Source: Lineus longissimus (taxonomy: Eukaryota > Nemertea > Pilidiophora > Heteronemertea > Lineidae). From it: DNA of 64,000 nt. A model generated the notes under the pieces. The model saw only the letters and a program-made list of their open reading frames with translations. It was not told where the DNA came from and did no database searches. Of this stretch, positions 32,912 to 42,617 are shown one piece after another. The stretch lies in NCBI RefSeq assembly GCF_910592395.1, contig NC_088320.1, positions 15,436,501-15,500,500 of the forward strand, read 5' to 3'. The first letter of the stretch is position 1. Each line of letters starts with the position of its first letter. The position numbers were made by a program, and so were the translations under genes.

Positions 32912-33136
32912 TTACAGAATAACAGTCTTGTTGGTGACTTGGACAGAAGTTAGGCAGAACAGGATTGTTACAAGACGACGCCTTTTTAAGGTGTAAAACG
33001 TTCCTATCTGTAATACAGCGTTCCTCAGCATTGCGAGCAAACACTCAGAGACGTTGCACCTGCATAAAGTCCTGTCGAATGATGATGACATTCTCAGCGC
33101 CCATGTTGTACACAGTATGCTCGAAGATATAAACAA
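32912..33136 (-). pseudogene. Signal-peptide exon of gene 1 (unit 1), start lost
   Basis: Minus-strand frame with a hydrophobic stretch SILCTTWALRMSSSFDRTLC, matching the intact-looking exon at 55226-55474. A deletion of about 13-16 bp near 33145 has removed the ATG and the first residues present in unit 2. It is homologous to the PAN-type first exons of neighbouring genes over ALRMSSSF. The downstream partner exon is 24323-25225. Confidence 0.45.
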
Positions 33137-33972
33137 TAAAATCCACTGTTATTAGCTGCAAACTGAAGCAAGCTCTGTTTTGATAATCGTCGGAGAGCGA
33201 GAGAATATGAATCATCATTGGACACTTTCCAAAGATTAATCTTTTATTATTGCTCCTGTCCACAGCCTCTTGCCATGAATCAAACTTCAGAAAGGTTGAC
33301 AAAGAACAAACTTCTGAATACTTGTACATGGAAAAAGGACCACAGAGTAAATGAACTATACATTTGACCAAAGCCCATCGTCGGTTGCTGGCCTCGGATT
33401 TACATGTAAGCTTATACATGTATTTAAAATGCTTTGATAGGCGTGATTACTATTGATCAAACTGAATTATTTTGCTTATTATCGCCCAAACATAGAGCTT
33501 TTCAATACGATAGATCATGATGACAGAGGACGTTTTGATTCCCAACTAAACTGAAACCCACGAGACATATCTAATAATACAAGACAACTTTGCTTATGGA
33601 GATCCAGTCGTAACACAAGTCTCTATTTAGACTAGCTGAACGTGGTAAAAATAACTAAATTATTCATGTTATGCATGCAGCTCATTTGTTACATAATCAA
33701 CTACCTGAGGGAAACTCGAAACTGCTACTATTCATCAATGGAAGTTTATTCCCGCCTTAGTTTTTAACCGGGCCGATCAAAACTCCTCATATTAATAAGC
33801 ATTTCGCTATCGGTTTCCTTTAACGGACCCCTGATCCCAGGTTTTTAATGATGTTCAACGAGTGGTGGATTTAGGGTTTGGCGCAATGTTTGATCATTCG
33901 GCATTTAGTCCTGAATTCAAAGTAACAGAGAACGAGCTTACAGACAATTGCATCGCTTCTAAATTATTCACA

Positions 33973-34271
33973 TTAATTGAGATAGCTTGCATGTTTGATC
34001 CACCTGATGAATATTGGATATCCACTATCAGTGTTAGAAATGATAATGAAGTAGAAAACACTACGAGACATTGTAGTCGCGTCACCGAGAGCGAAAATAT
34101 CATTATTGAAGGAAAGGTACTTGTAGCAGGAAGAGACATATTTAAAGCGACCCTTGAGAGATATACAACTTCGAACGTTACTGATTTGCGACTTTCTAAT
34201 CCAAACATTGTCATTGTAAACATGTCTATGTGCACCAAAACAAAATGCAAGAATTACATGGATACTAAACT
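33973..34271 (-). pseudogene. Second exon of gene 2 (unit 1), shortened relative of the gene 1 main exon
   Basis: The minus-strand frame after a TTTCTAG acceptor (exon start about 34271) contains ISLKGRFKYVSSCYK, SFNNDIFALGD and DSGYPIFIRW, aligning with ISFKGHF, LFNNDIFVLRYG and DSGYPAFVR of the gene 1 exon. It stops at 33973 after about 100 codons, whereas gene 1 continues for another 200. It is either a truncated paralogue or a degraded copy. The frame on the plus strand over the same bases (33862-34275) is a shadow. Confidence 0.5.
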
Positions 34272-34477
34272 CTAGAAACATTGTCCTTGAGCAATGCATA
34301 CTCTAAACTATTATTGTTCTTCCTCTATAGACTTCATAACATCCATCAGTGTGTTTTGTTACGATTTGACATCATTATTGCATAATGATTATCTACGGTC
34401 TAGCCTCGCTACCGATTAATCTCTGCCCAATTAGAAAACAAGTTTGTAGGTACAAATGCACTGAATTGATTAGCACG

Positions 34478-34657
34478 CCGGTGTAATGTTTTTGAGTGTT
34501 TCTGTTTTTGAGTGTTTCCCCTCATTGTTTGGGAACGCTCAAAAATAGATAGACAAGTTTTTCTGTGTATCCCCCCTATTGAAAAGTCGTGGTCTCTCTA
34601 GCTGCCTATTGTTTGGAAACACTGACACATGGGAAACAACCACAGGTGTTACACCGG
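34478..34657. mobile_element. MITE family A, copy 3 (intron of gene 2)
   Basis: 180 bp with CCGGTGTAA/TTACACCGG ends, located between the two exons of gene 2. Unit 2 has the same insertion at 56802-57013. Confidence 0.9.
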
Positions 34658-34705
34658 TCTTGAAAGTAAGAGTAAAGAACCAGTTGAAGACGGTATCTTT
34701 TTTAC

Positions 34706-35014
34706 CTTGTTCTCAACCGATCTTGAATAAACCTGGCCGCTATTTCTTCTACTGTAAATCTGATGACCTGCATCACTGCTGCTGAGTTTGCACAACTCTA
34801 TCGACGAGTCAAACTCAAACGTCTGACATAGTGGGTTGTCGTGACAAATGGAGGAACAAGCGAGCAATGATCCTGTTTGGCAATTTCCCAGATTTGGCTG
34901 TTGGATAGACAACTCAATGTAAGCTCTTTGAAACGATGATGACATCCTTAACGCCAGTAAGGATTTCTGCTTTCCGACATGTATTAACGAAAAGGTCAAC
35001 AGGTACCAGAACAT
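34706..35014 (-). CDS. PAN/apple-like first exon of gene 2 (unit 1)
   Basis: The minus strand encodes a start MFWYLLTFSLIHVGKQKS (hydrophobic leader) followed by a Cys-rich segment with CQTGSLLACSSICHD, LCQTFEFDSS and ELCKLSSS, the spacing expected for a PAN/apple domain. The exon ends at a GTAAAA donor at 34705. Downstream is the intron carrying MITE A, then the exon at 33973-34271. PAN domains in secreted animal proteins bind proteins or sugars. A near-identical exon lies at 57062-57370. Secretion and domain are inferred by motif only. Confidence 0.5.
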
Positions 35015-36350
35015 TGTAGTTATTTTATCATGACATTGAACGAAGTTTTAAACGATGACGAACAGGGGCAGGAGCCTGCACGGATGCCAATTGTTCTTCG
35101 ATGGCCAGTGAACTAATCGGGAGTCATATCTGACTACTTGGTCGGCTGTGGAATCGGTTGGCTGTAAGTTCTCCTTAAGTCCTCGTGAATGCCCTTAATA
35201 ATGCTGATGTATTGTAGACACACCTGTTGACCGCTTATGGAAAATAAACCTTTACCGCCTGGCTCCTTTCGGCAGTTACCCTTCAGTCTCAAATCTAAAT
35301 TGGATAAAAATTGATTCGTAATCGCTATTGTAGATTTGCCCCAGAGCACACGTTGGTAATTTTATTGACGATATCAAATTGATATTTTGCATTTTGTCGC
35401 TTATCTTTTCAACATCCGGGCCTATATGACCTTGTCGGTGTGGTGAAGTACCTTTCTTTCTCGGCAACCTCGTCCTGGCCAGGCTGCTGGGGTGCAACCC
35501 CCTTGGATGTTAAACCTTGCCACACAGGGTGTACCATAGAGGCTGGTCTTGGGCCTGATTCCTGGTTCTCCGAGTCTACTGCTGTGCGTGTGATCTATCG
35601 CCTATGTCAAGAGAACTCAAATCGTTTGAGAAACGCTCAACTGTCGACGACCGATACGAGAACTCCAAATGGATCGAGACAGACGGAACACATTTAAAGT
35701 AAGTGCCCGCAAGCAGACTCAATTATTGCACATTAGATGAGTGATGCGTTGGAAACAGTCCTCCACGATTCTGCTATACCAATAGTCAGACTCTGAATAA
35801 CTTTATTGAAAGTATGATACATAAATATGGATTATGGCTGCCTCATTGACATTTTGTTATGTACCTGGTCGATATGAAGTTTGGTAACAATGAATAAATC
35901 GATTAAGGTCGACAAATAGACAAAAACTGGAAAGAAAATGTTAGTATCTGATCCCGAAATAGAGGAACCGCGGCGAGAAGGATATTGAAATGGTTGCCGG
36001 GTCAATTAAATGTTAGAGGGTGTAGTTGGATTCCTGTTCTCTAATAAATGCGAGAACCTTACATCTCGGGGGTTAGAGTTTTCAAGCCAAGTTGGCGCAC
36101 TGTTATGCATGTAATTATAAAACTTATTAATAGCCATAAATAGAACACTGCTTAGAAATGCATAAATAAATTGAATATTGATACGACAAAAATAATGCAA
36201 ATCACAAAACAAGAATTAATGTCGGGTATCGATCTGAGGTTGCCCAGCTCATATACGAGCGGTCCTACTCACGCCACAAGAGCCATTCGCGAAAACGTCG
36301 AGCCAGAGAGGCAAGTAGTTTATGGGTGACTCTGGTTGATGATTGACTTA
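35015..36350. other. Spacer with a possible small exon at 35604-35698
   Basis: Mostly non-coding. The stretch 35557-35698 stays open on the plus strand in a charged frame (after ATG at 35604: MSRELKSFEKRSTVDDRYEN...) and ends exactly at a strong donor, GTAAGTG. The sequence is preserved at about 57960-58054 in unit 2. It could be a genuine exon of an unidentified plus-strand gene. Nothing else was recognised. Confidence 0.35.
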
Positions 36351-36354
36351 GTTA

Positions 36355-36800
36355 GGATTGCCCTAGTTTCAAGTGACCTTGACCTCCCATGTCCTTGACC
36401 TTGGAGGATAGGAATGATTTGAGAATGACTTTGACCGAGAAAGATGGCTTTAATTTACCTAGTTAGCCTTGACCTAGTTTCAAGTGACCTTGACCTCCCA
36501 TGGCCTTGACCTTTAATTGACCTAGTTAACCTTGCCCTAGTTTCAAGTGACCTTGACCTCCCATGGCCTTGACCTTTAATTGACCTAGTTAGCATTGCCC
36601 TAGTTTTAAGTGACCTTGACCTCCCATGACCTTGACCTTTAATTGACCTAGTTAGCATTGCCCTAGTTTCAAGTGACCTTGACCTCCCATGGCCTTGACC
36701 TTTAATTGACCTAGTTAGCATTGCCCTAGTTTCTAGTGATCTTGACCTCCCATGGCCTTGACCTTGGAGGATAGGAATGCTTTGAGAATGACCTTGACCG
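36355..36800. repeat. 63-bp minisatellite (TGACCTTGACCTCCCATGG)
   Basis: About six units of period 63, built from GACCTTGACCTCCCATGGCC, TTAATTGACCTAGTTAGC and CCCTAGTTTCAAGTGACC. Reading frames over it are translations of the repeat. Unit 2 has the same array at about 58705-59155. TGACCT half-sites recur several times per unit. Confidence 0.92.
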
Positions 36801-37607
36801 AGAAAGATGAGTGTTTGCCCACTCTTGTCCTTGAAACGGTGAAGGTTATTTTCAAACCATCTGTCACATTTGAAATGAGGGTGCATTGGTCAATTAACCC
36901 AGCAAATGACCCGAGGCGAGGGCCTAAAACATGTGCTGCAAAATGCACATGCATAACAATGCATACAAAATTACCAACCATAGGCCTATATCTGAACTTC
37001 CAAATTACAGAAAAATTATAAAGATAATTAAAATAAAAAACTCACCAAACTTTGCTCCACTGGTTCACTATAAATCCCACAGATTACAAATCCTTAAAAT
37101 CCAAAACTTCCAAGAAGAAATTGGAAAAGAAAGGGAACAACATCCTTTCTAAACCTCCTCCACCATCTTCAAGTCCAAAAGAGGCCCACATAGAATGTAA
37201 GGGGCTACCTAGAAGCCCACAGAACCATAACCAATCAAAAATGTCAAAAGGGAGGCAAATTTAAAAGGTCCAAACCAGAGCTGCCTCCTATCCTAAGATT
37301 TTGAAACTAAATTAAAGACTGGGCTCTACAGTGTCCTTGACTTCCAGGGTCTTATTTTTCCAGGGGGAGGGGGACACTTTCTACTTTTACACCGGCACGT
37401 TCCGAAACATCACCGATGCGTGCGATCCATAGAAATGTGTGGTATTTTCCATCACCAGGGCATAGACAAGCGTCCATAGAAATTGTCTCTACTCATGTTG
37501 ATGTCCGGCTGTCAAGATGTCAAGAGAAAACATTGTATTCATTCCGCATCTTTCTAATGCTGTACTATAAAACACTTGAATAAAATTGTTGTATTGCTAT
37601 TTTTGCA
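36801..37607. other. Non-coding; contains the outer boundary of the palindrome
   Basis: No gene supported. The left arm of the large palindrome begins at 37056 (TCCACTGGTTC). A CCGGTGTAAAA-like MITE end occurs near 37390-37400 without a visible partner. Confidence 0.5.
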
Positions 37608-37938
37608 TCACGTTTCCAAATGAATGCGTGCAGAAGTGTGACAAAAGAGGCGTCCGGTATAGTGACCAGTAGGTATTGTGCATGTCTTCCAAGCTTCAGG
37701 GATTTTACCCGTTTTTGGGTCGGGGTCATCGCTGGTTGGGATGTAAATGTGAAAAGTGTTATTGGTTTCATTGACATTGCTCCAGGTGCGTGGATATTTT
37801 ATCTGTGCAAGGCCGACCTCCCAATTTTCAGCAGAGCCGAGTCTGATGGCTGCGCTGAGCTGCTTTGTGTAAGGGAAAGTATTTCAAGGAGCTATTGCAG
37901 GGTAAAGAAACATAAAAATGGTCATTAAAAGTAGTCAT
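37608..37938 (-). pseudogene. Polinton conserved 115-aa-type protein, broken (copy L)
   Basis: Homologue of the intact frame at 51269-51616. A 17-bp deletion near 37874 shifts the frame soon after the conserved N-terminus. The same deletion is present in the copy at 59963-60293. The family, starting FYVSLPCNSS, recurs in metazoan Polinton-type elements as far as I recall; its role is not established here. Confidence 0.6.
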
Positions 37939-38296
37939 TTTGCCTTAATTGGGAAAACGTTTCTTGGTTAATGCACGCGTGTTCTCGGGTATTGATGGAT
38001 TCGGTAACAAGTAACCTAAACAGCTGCACAGGAGAGAGAGATCCACACAGTACTTTCACCGTTGGCAATAGCTATATCAATGAGAGCAGTAACGATCACT
38101 ATGTAAATAATTATGATCTGGGCAAAGAAATTATCTCGGGTTTAGGGACATTGTGACCAAAAAGTTTCCAATTCTTCTGTTGTGAAGTGATTGAATCGTT
38201 GCCGTCGCCTTCCTTGTTTTCAGATCCGCGTGTCATTTCTGCAATCATGCTTTGTTTACTCAAATATCAAACGTGTCTGTGACAGTGTAGAATAAA

Positions 38297-39408
38297 TCAT
38301 AGATGTTGAACGTCTGCCTTGCGCACCCAACTGTTGAACTTTGCTGGATAGCCATCCCATTTAACTAAATATTCTTTTGTTCTACCCCTGCCGCGTTCTG
38401 CAAGTATTCTCTCGAATTTATAGGTCTTTTCTGGCGACACATCTACTTTCTGCAGCTCTTTTTCGTAGAAAGTGCCTAAGATGTTTTCACCTTGCGCGTC
38501 ATGGACGCCGTACAGGGTTGGATGACTTTTAACGCGTCTTTTTATAGTGAAGATTTCTGTTGACTAGTTGGGTAAATAAGATTTTTCGAATAGCATTTTT
38601 GTCTTGCCAATCCTTACCTTATCGCCAATTTCAAATTTGAATTTGACGTTTTTTGTTGATAGGTTTTCTTTTGAGTACAGTACGTGCCAAACGTCATCTG
38701 CATTACCCTCGTTCACCTCGCTGGGTTTCCTCTTGATGCTCCTATGCCACATGTTGTTGTATGAATGTACAAGTTTCTGAAGAATTGACAGGTATGACAG
38801 AGTGTTCTGCCATGTAAAGGCACAAAACATGTGTTATTTGAAAGTTATGTTGAAACGCTCGATTATAGCTGCTTTAACCTCATTATTCGAAGTAAAAAAT
38901 TGATATTTTCTTTTTTTAGAAAGGCTTGAAATTTCTTGCCCAGAAACTCACCCCCCTTATCGATTCTTAAATTTTTTGGTTTTCACTTGGATGTGGCAAA
39001 TATTTTAGAGAATGCATCCACCTGTTCTGCCCCTGTTTTAGTTCTTAAAGGGACCACCTACGCGAATTTCGAAAGAGTATCGATCACTGTGAGCAAATAT
39101 TTATAGGGTTTATTATATTTGACTATTCTACACAAATCAACGAGATCCGCTTCCCACTGTTCGGCGATGTCGGCGACAACAATACGCCTTCGTTTGAAAT
39201 GGCGACGGATCGGCTTGTGGAGCGTGTATGTGGCTTGACTTCTTAACCATTTCTTGATGTCAGAGGTCGATATCTTACTACCGACCACCCTCTTTAAGGT
39301 ATTTACACCTCCAAAACTACCGGAAATACCTGGTATGTAATAGATCTTTTTCAATAGCCTGGCTGCTTTGTCACTACCACGCTTCCCAGCTTTCATTTTT
39401 GTCGTCAT
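38297..39408 (-). pseudogene. Polinton integrase with chromodomain, broken (copy L)
   Basis: Minus-strand remnants of a retroviral-type (DDE) integrase as used by Polintons. The first part (39058-39408) carries the helical N-terminal region, basic tract RRHFKRRRIVV and first catalytic region EADLVDL. After an in-frame TAG the core continues with TDKGG. A short T run then shifts frame before the third catalytic region. A further TAG at about 38564 precedes the C-terminal chromodomain (EYLVKWDGYP, motif visible near 38345). Intact relatives insert the element with 5-6-bp duplications. With at least three breaks this copy cannot be functional. Confidence 0.88.
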
Positions 39409-39412
39409 GTTT

Positions 39413-40192
39413 TTATGTGGAGAAGATGGTATTAGGACTGTCGAATACAGGAGAACTATGTCTGTGAAACGTCGGAGAGTTCCAAGAAGCTAATGGGTCT
39501 CTCCTCCTCGACTTGGGCGTTTTATTGACCCCTATACCCTCCCTATCATTGAGTTTGAGTTTTTTCTTCCATTCCCTGTTCGTAATCATGTTACTGGATA
39601 TTTCACCCTTAGCATCGAGATAAGATAGGACCGAATCAACGCCGACAGGAGGGCTAGAATGTTTTGCGTTTGAAGAGGCGTTTTGTATGACCGACTTGAT
39701 ATCGCTTCCTTTAATGACGTCTCCGTTAATTGAAATTTCGCCGCTTTCGTTCCAGCTAAATTTTGGGTCGTCCAGCAATGCCTGTACTAATTTTTTGGCC
39801 TTTGGTTTTGAGTACCCGGGTACTTGCTGCAATATCGCCTTGGGGGAAAGCGGAGGCAATACGGAGGGCTGGGCAGCCATTTGGTTTACAGCAGTTGTAT
39901 CCGCAGCTTGGGCAGTCGTTGTAACAGCATTTTGGGCTTGCCCTATTGTTCCAGCGTTTAAATCTAGTGATGGGGAATGTATTGTTCCCAAGTACTTGCG
40001 AAGCAACTGCGAGTATGCTGTGGCCTTGTCATACTCACTCATAGTTGTTGAGGACAGTATTTTTTGCATTTCTTGATCAATACCCATTGCGTTGTATGCC
40101 TGGGGTTTGGTATCCTCTTTGTGGCGTTGCTGATACAGATATTTATCTACCATCTCATGAGGTATTAACGCCATTTTGCGCATCTGACTCAT
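39413..40192 (-). CDS. Polinton conserved structural-type protein, 259 aa (copy L)
   Basis: Open frame starting at ATG 40192 (MSQMRKMALIPHEMVDKY) and ending four bases before the integrase start. Middle is Ala/Thr-rich low complexity, followed by a segment with KAKKLVQALLDD and FSWNESGEISI and a basic C-terminus. The MALIPxE N-terminus resembles a protein family often found in invertebrate Polintons between pX and integrase; function is unknown, perhaps virion-associated. All three copies in the window are open over the full length although neighbouring genes are broken. Upstream TTG-started residues are unlikely to be used. Confidence 0.7.
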   Translation of the reverse strand: MSQMRKMALIPHEMVDKYLYQQRHKEDTKPQAYNAMGIDQEMQKILSSTTMSEYDKATAYSQLLRKYLGTIHSPSLDLNAGTIGQAQNAVTTTAQAADTTAVNQMAAQPSVLPPLSPKAILQQVPGYSKPKAKKLVQALLDDPKFSWNESGEISINGDVIKGSDIKSVIQNASSNAKHSSPPVGVDSVLSYLDAKGEISSNMITNREWKKKLKLNDREGIGVNKTPKSRRRDPLASWNSPTFHRHSSPVFDSPNTIFST

Positions 40193-40206
40193 TATGCGGC
40201 TATTTA

Positions 40207-40534
40207 TCAACCACCAAAAATACTTCCAATGGCTCTAATCACGGGGCCTAGCAGTGCTCCAAGAAAACCACCCTTTTGAATGATCCGTTTTCGTTCCTTT
40301 AACGATGTCTTCTTGCACGCTAATTTACGGAGGGAGTGCTTGTGTTTCTTCAGACATTTAAATTGATTTCTATTAAAGGGGTACGTTGCCTTTTAAACAG
40401 TTGCTCGCAGACTCCCCCACCGCATTAAGAGGCCCTTTGTCGGCTGTTTGAAGAATCTGGCGTCTTTTCTTAGCCTGAGCAGATTTCAGTGCTTTGAGTT
40501 GGCGCACGTAATGTTTAATGTGATATTTTGCCAT
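40207..40534 (-). pseudogene. Polinton small basic pX-like protein, frameshifted (copy L)
   Basis: Copy of the intact 108-aa frame at 61975-62301. One extra A in a short A run near 40376 shifts the frame in the middle. The same extra base is present in copy R. The intact family member is Lys/Arg-rich with a Gly-rich hydrophobic C-terminus. Confidence 0.7.
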
Positions 40535-41106
40535 ATCGAATAATTGATGCTAAAATCCAAGAATAGATATCCAAAGGGTTGACGCGTCGCATCGGCAAAA
40601 GCTTCGGGAAGGGCTTAATTGGCATTACCAGGAGGAATTTGCTTTGCCAAATGTGTGATCTGAGACACGTCTCTTGGTTTTTTGAATAACACCACATAAT
40701 TAGAATTCAAGCTTATGGTGCGCTGCTGTCTCCCGTGAAAAAAAAAGTTCTGTACGATAAAGATGGCTCTCCGGTTCAAATGATGACAATCCTTGGTGAA
40801 GATCTTTGTGACTTTTTCATCTGTTTCACACATTAAATCGTCGATAATGAGCAATGTTCGCTCATCTACAGATGTATTTTCAGAAAAATTCAGACCAGAG
40901 ACGAACTCCACATTTGGAAACGCTGCAAACGCCTCCTGCCATACGCCTCCATAGCACCAAACAATTCTATCAGGTGGAGGGTCAATAGTAGAGGCAGCAT
41001 TGGATATCAATCGTTGTACAAAGAAAGACTTCCCGCACATGGTAGGCCCTGCTACTAGACATGTGAATGGATGTTTCAAGAGAAGGTCTCCACTTGAAAT
41101 ATGCAT
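40486..41106 (-). pseudogene. Polinton packaging ATPase (FtsK/HerA, A32-like), late stop (copy L)
   Basis: The minus-strand frame from ATG 41106 has Walker A (AGPTMCGKSFF, residues about 18-28) and Walker B (LLIIDDLM, about 93-100) of the A32-like genome-packaging ATPases found in Polintons, adenovirus-like and nucleocytoplasmic viruses. After about 163 codons an in-frame TAA (40615-40617) interrupts it. The following 40-odd codons still resemble the family C-terminus (FADATRQPFGYLFLD) and overlap the start of pX. Shares this TAA with the copy at 62253-62873 but not with copy R. Confidence 0.88.
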
Positions 41107-41552
41107 GCTGAGATCTCGACTAATATAATGAGGGATTCAGCAAAAAAATACTGTTATAGGTTATAGTGCAACTGTCTAGAGCAAAAACAGATAATGATCT
41201 ATTGTACCGTGGATGTTGGTGATAATGATGATGATACATTCTGTAATAGTGCAATCAAGGTATTATACCTGTTTTCTGGCGCAGAAACCATAATAGAAAA
41301 AACTAATATCTCTGGCATGGATGGAGTTGTCTGCAGTGCTGATGATGACGATGATGATGATGGAGATGATAACGATGTTTCATGTTGACTAAAAAATGAC
41401 ACTGGCAATAATTTTTACAATAACATCCCTTATAAAATGACATATATGTAAGCACGATACAGTTCAATGATGTTTATAAAATAATAATAGCAGATATACA
41501 ATGATGATAATAGCGCTCAAGGAGCGCATAAACTTCACTATGGTGAAATAAT
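41107..41552. other. Intergenic Polinton DNA with GAT-repeat
   Basis: Contains a GATGATGACGATGATGAT simple repeat near 41340-41372. Frames on both strands stay open over it because of the repeat; none has a credible ATG context. GAAATAAT at 41545-41552 is the left target duplication of the foldback element. Confidence 0.5.
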
Positions 41553-42582
41553 GGTTTATGCCTGTTTCGCCTATTCCTGTTTCGCCTATTCCTGTTTCGC
41601 CTATTCCTGTTCCGCCTATTCCTGTTTGGCCTATTTCCTGTTTGGCCTATTTCCTGTTTCGCCTATACCTGTTTCGCCTACTTCCTGTTTCGCCTATTTT
41701 CCAGTACCCCTACAATAAATCGACTCTCCCAGGGGGAACCTTAGGGATGCATGTCCATTTTATGGGAAAAATGTGAGGGAACAATTGGATGATGTTAACG
41801 ATGTGATGACAATTTGACTAATCAAATGCCATCAACTTTATTAACAAACCATGCCATGACCGTTTTGAAAGAGTCACCTTGAAAGCGGGGACAGTCCGGG
41901 ACTTATTTGACCATATGACTATACTGACACACAGTAAAAACTAATAGATTAAGTAGAGTAAAGCAGTCGCTTATTTTATAAAAACAGGAATTCATGAGTG
42001 TTTGATAAAAATACATAATTCTGTACATTCTCATAATTATTTGATCAAAATCAGCTGTAAAACCCATGTCATAGTAAAGAACAATGTAGCTATAGGTATT
42101 CTTTCTATTACGTAGCCAGTTACTGACTAAGACAAAAGAAAGAGAATCCACAATATAAAATGCAGGTCTGAGAAACCTTTCTCAAATCTAATGAAAGGGT
42201 AAAACTTTCTTACTATTTTATTTCTTGCCTTTTAAAATAAGCTAAAACATAAGCCAATGTAAGCTATGTATAATTTTCCAAAGTTATTCCGAATAATACT
42301 GAAATAATTGACATGTCGCTAAATCCATTATCTCAGACTTTATTCTTAATGATAGCCTTTAACACTATAGTAAGGGACGGTTCATATTCCTACGTCTGTG
42401 GGGAGGTTAGCAATACTTTTGAATAGGCGAAACAGGAATAGGCGAAACAGGAATTAGGCGAAACAGGAATAGGCGAAACAGGAAGTAGGCGAATCAGGAA
42501 TAGGCGAATAAGGAATTAGGCGAAACAGGAATAGGCGGAACAGGAATAGGCGGAACAGGAATAGGCGAAACAGGAATACACC
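41553..42582. mobile_element. Foldback-type transposon with minisatellite arms (family 2), copy L
   Basis: 1,030 bp flanked by the identical 8-bp duplication GAAATAAT (41545-41552 and 42583-42590). Ends are inverted: GGTTTATGCCTGTTTCGCC versus GGTGTATTCCTGTTTCGCC read inward. Arms are tandem arrays of a 15-bp unit CCTGTTTCGCCTATT (about 41561-41700) and its reverse complement (about 42424-42575), with an unrelated loop of about 720 bp. Same architecture, end design and duplication length as the element at 2403-3501 but a different unit. It is inserted between the Polinton ATPase and PolB genes and is present in all three Polinton copies, so it entered before the rearrangement. Confidence 0.9.
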
Positions 42583-42617
42583 GAAATAATACACGTGAGA
42601 GAGAGACGTCATAATAG

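Larger units (their letters stand above)
32624..42240. repeat. Large direct repeat, unit 1 part b
   Basis: Continues unit 1 after the BEL element. It matches 54934-64000 in the same orientation, broken only by small indels, MITE and minisatellite length changes, and a deletion of about 590 bp in the unit 2 integrase. The match runs to the window end, so its true right limit is not visible. Confidence 0.93.

Noticed and set aside
33862-34275. Plus-strand 137-codon frame (also at 56186-56599)
   Set aside because: The minus-strand frame over the same bases matches the main exon of gene 1, so the plus-strand frame is a shadow.
36455-36886. Minus-strand frame with SIKGQGHGRSRSLETRAMLTR repeats
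   Set aside because: It is the 63-bp minisatellite read through; the unit 2 copy is broken by a one-base deletion with no sign of constraint.
41199-41408. 69-codon frame with a Ser run next to the ATPase, present in all three Polinton copies
   Set aside because: It opens on TTG with no credible ATG, and frames are open on both strands because of the GAT repeat.
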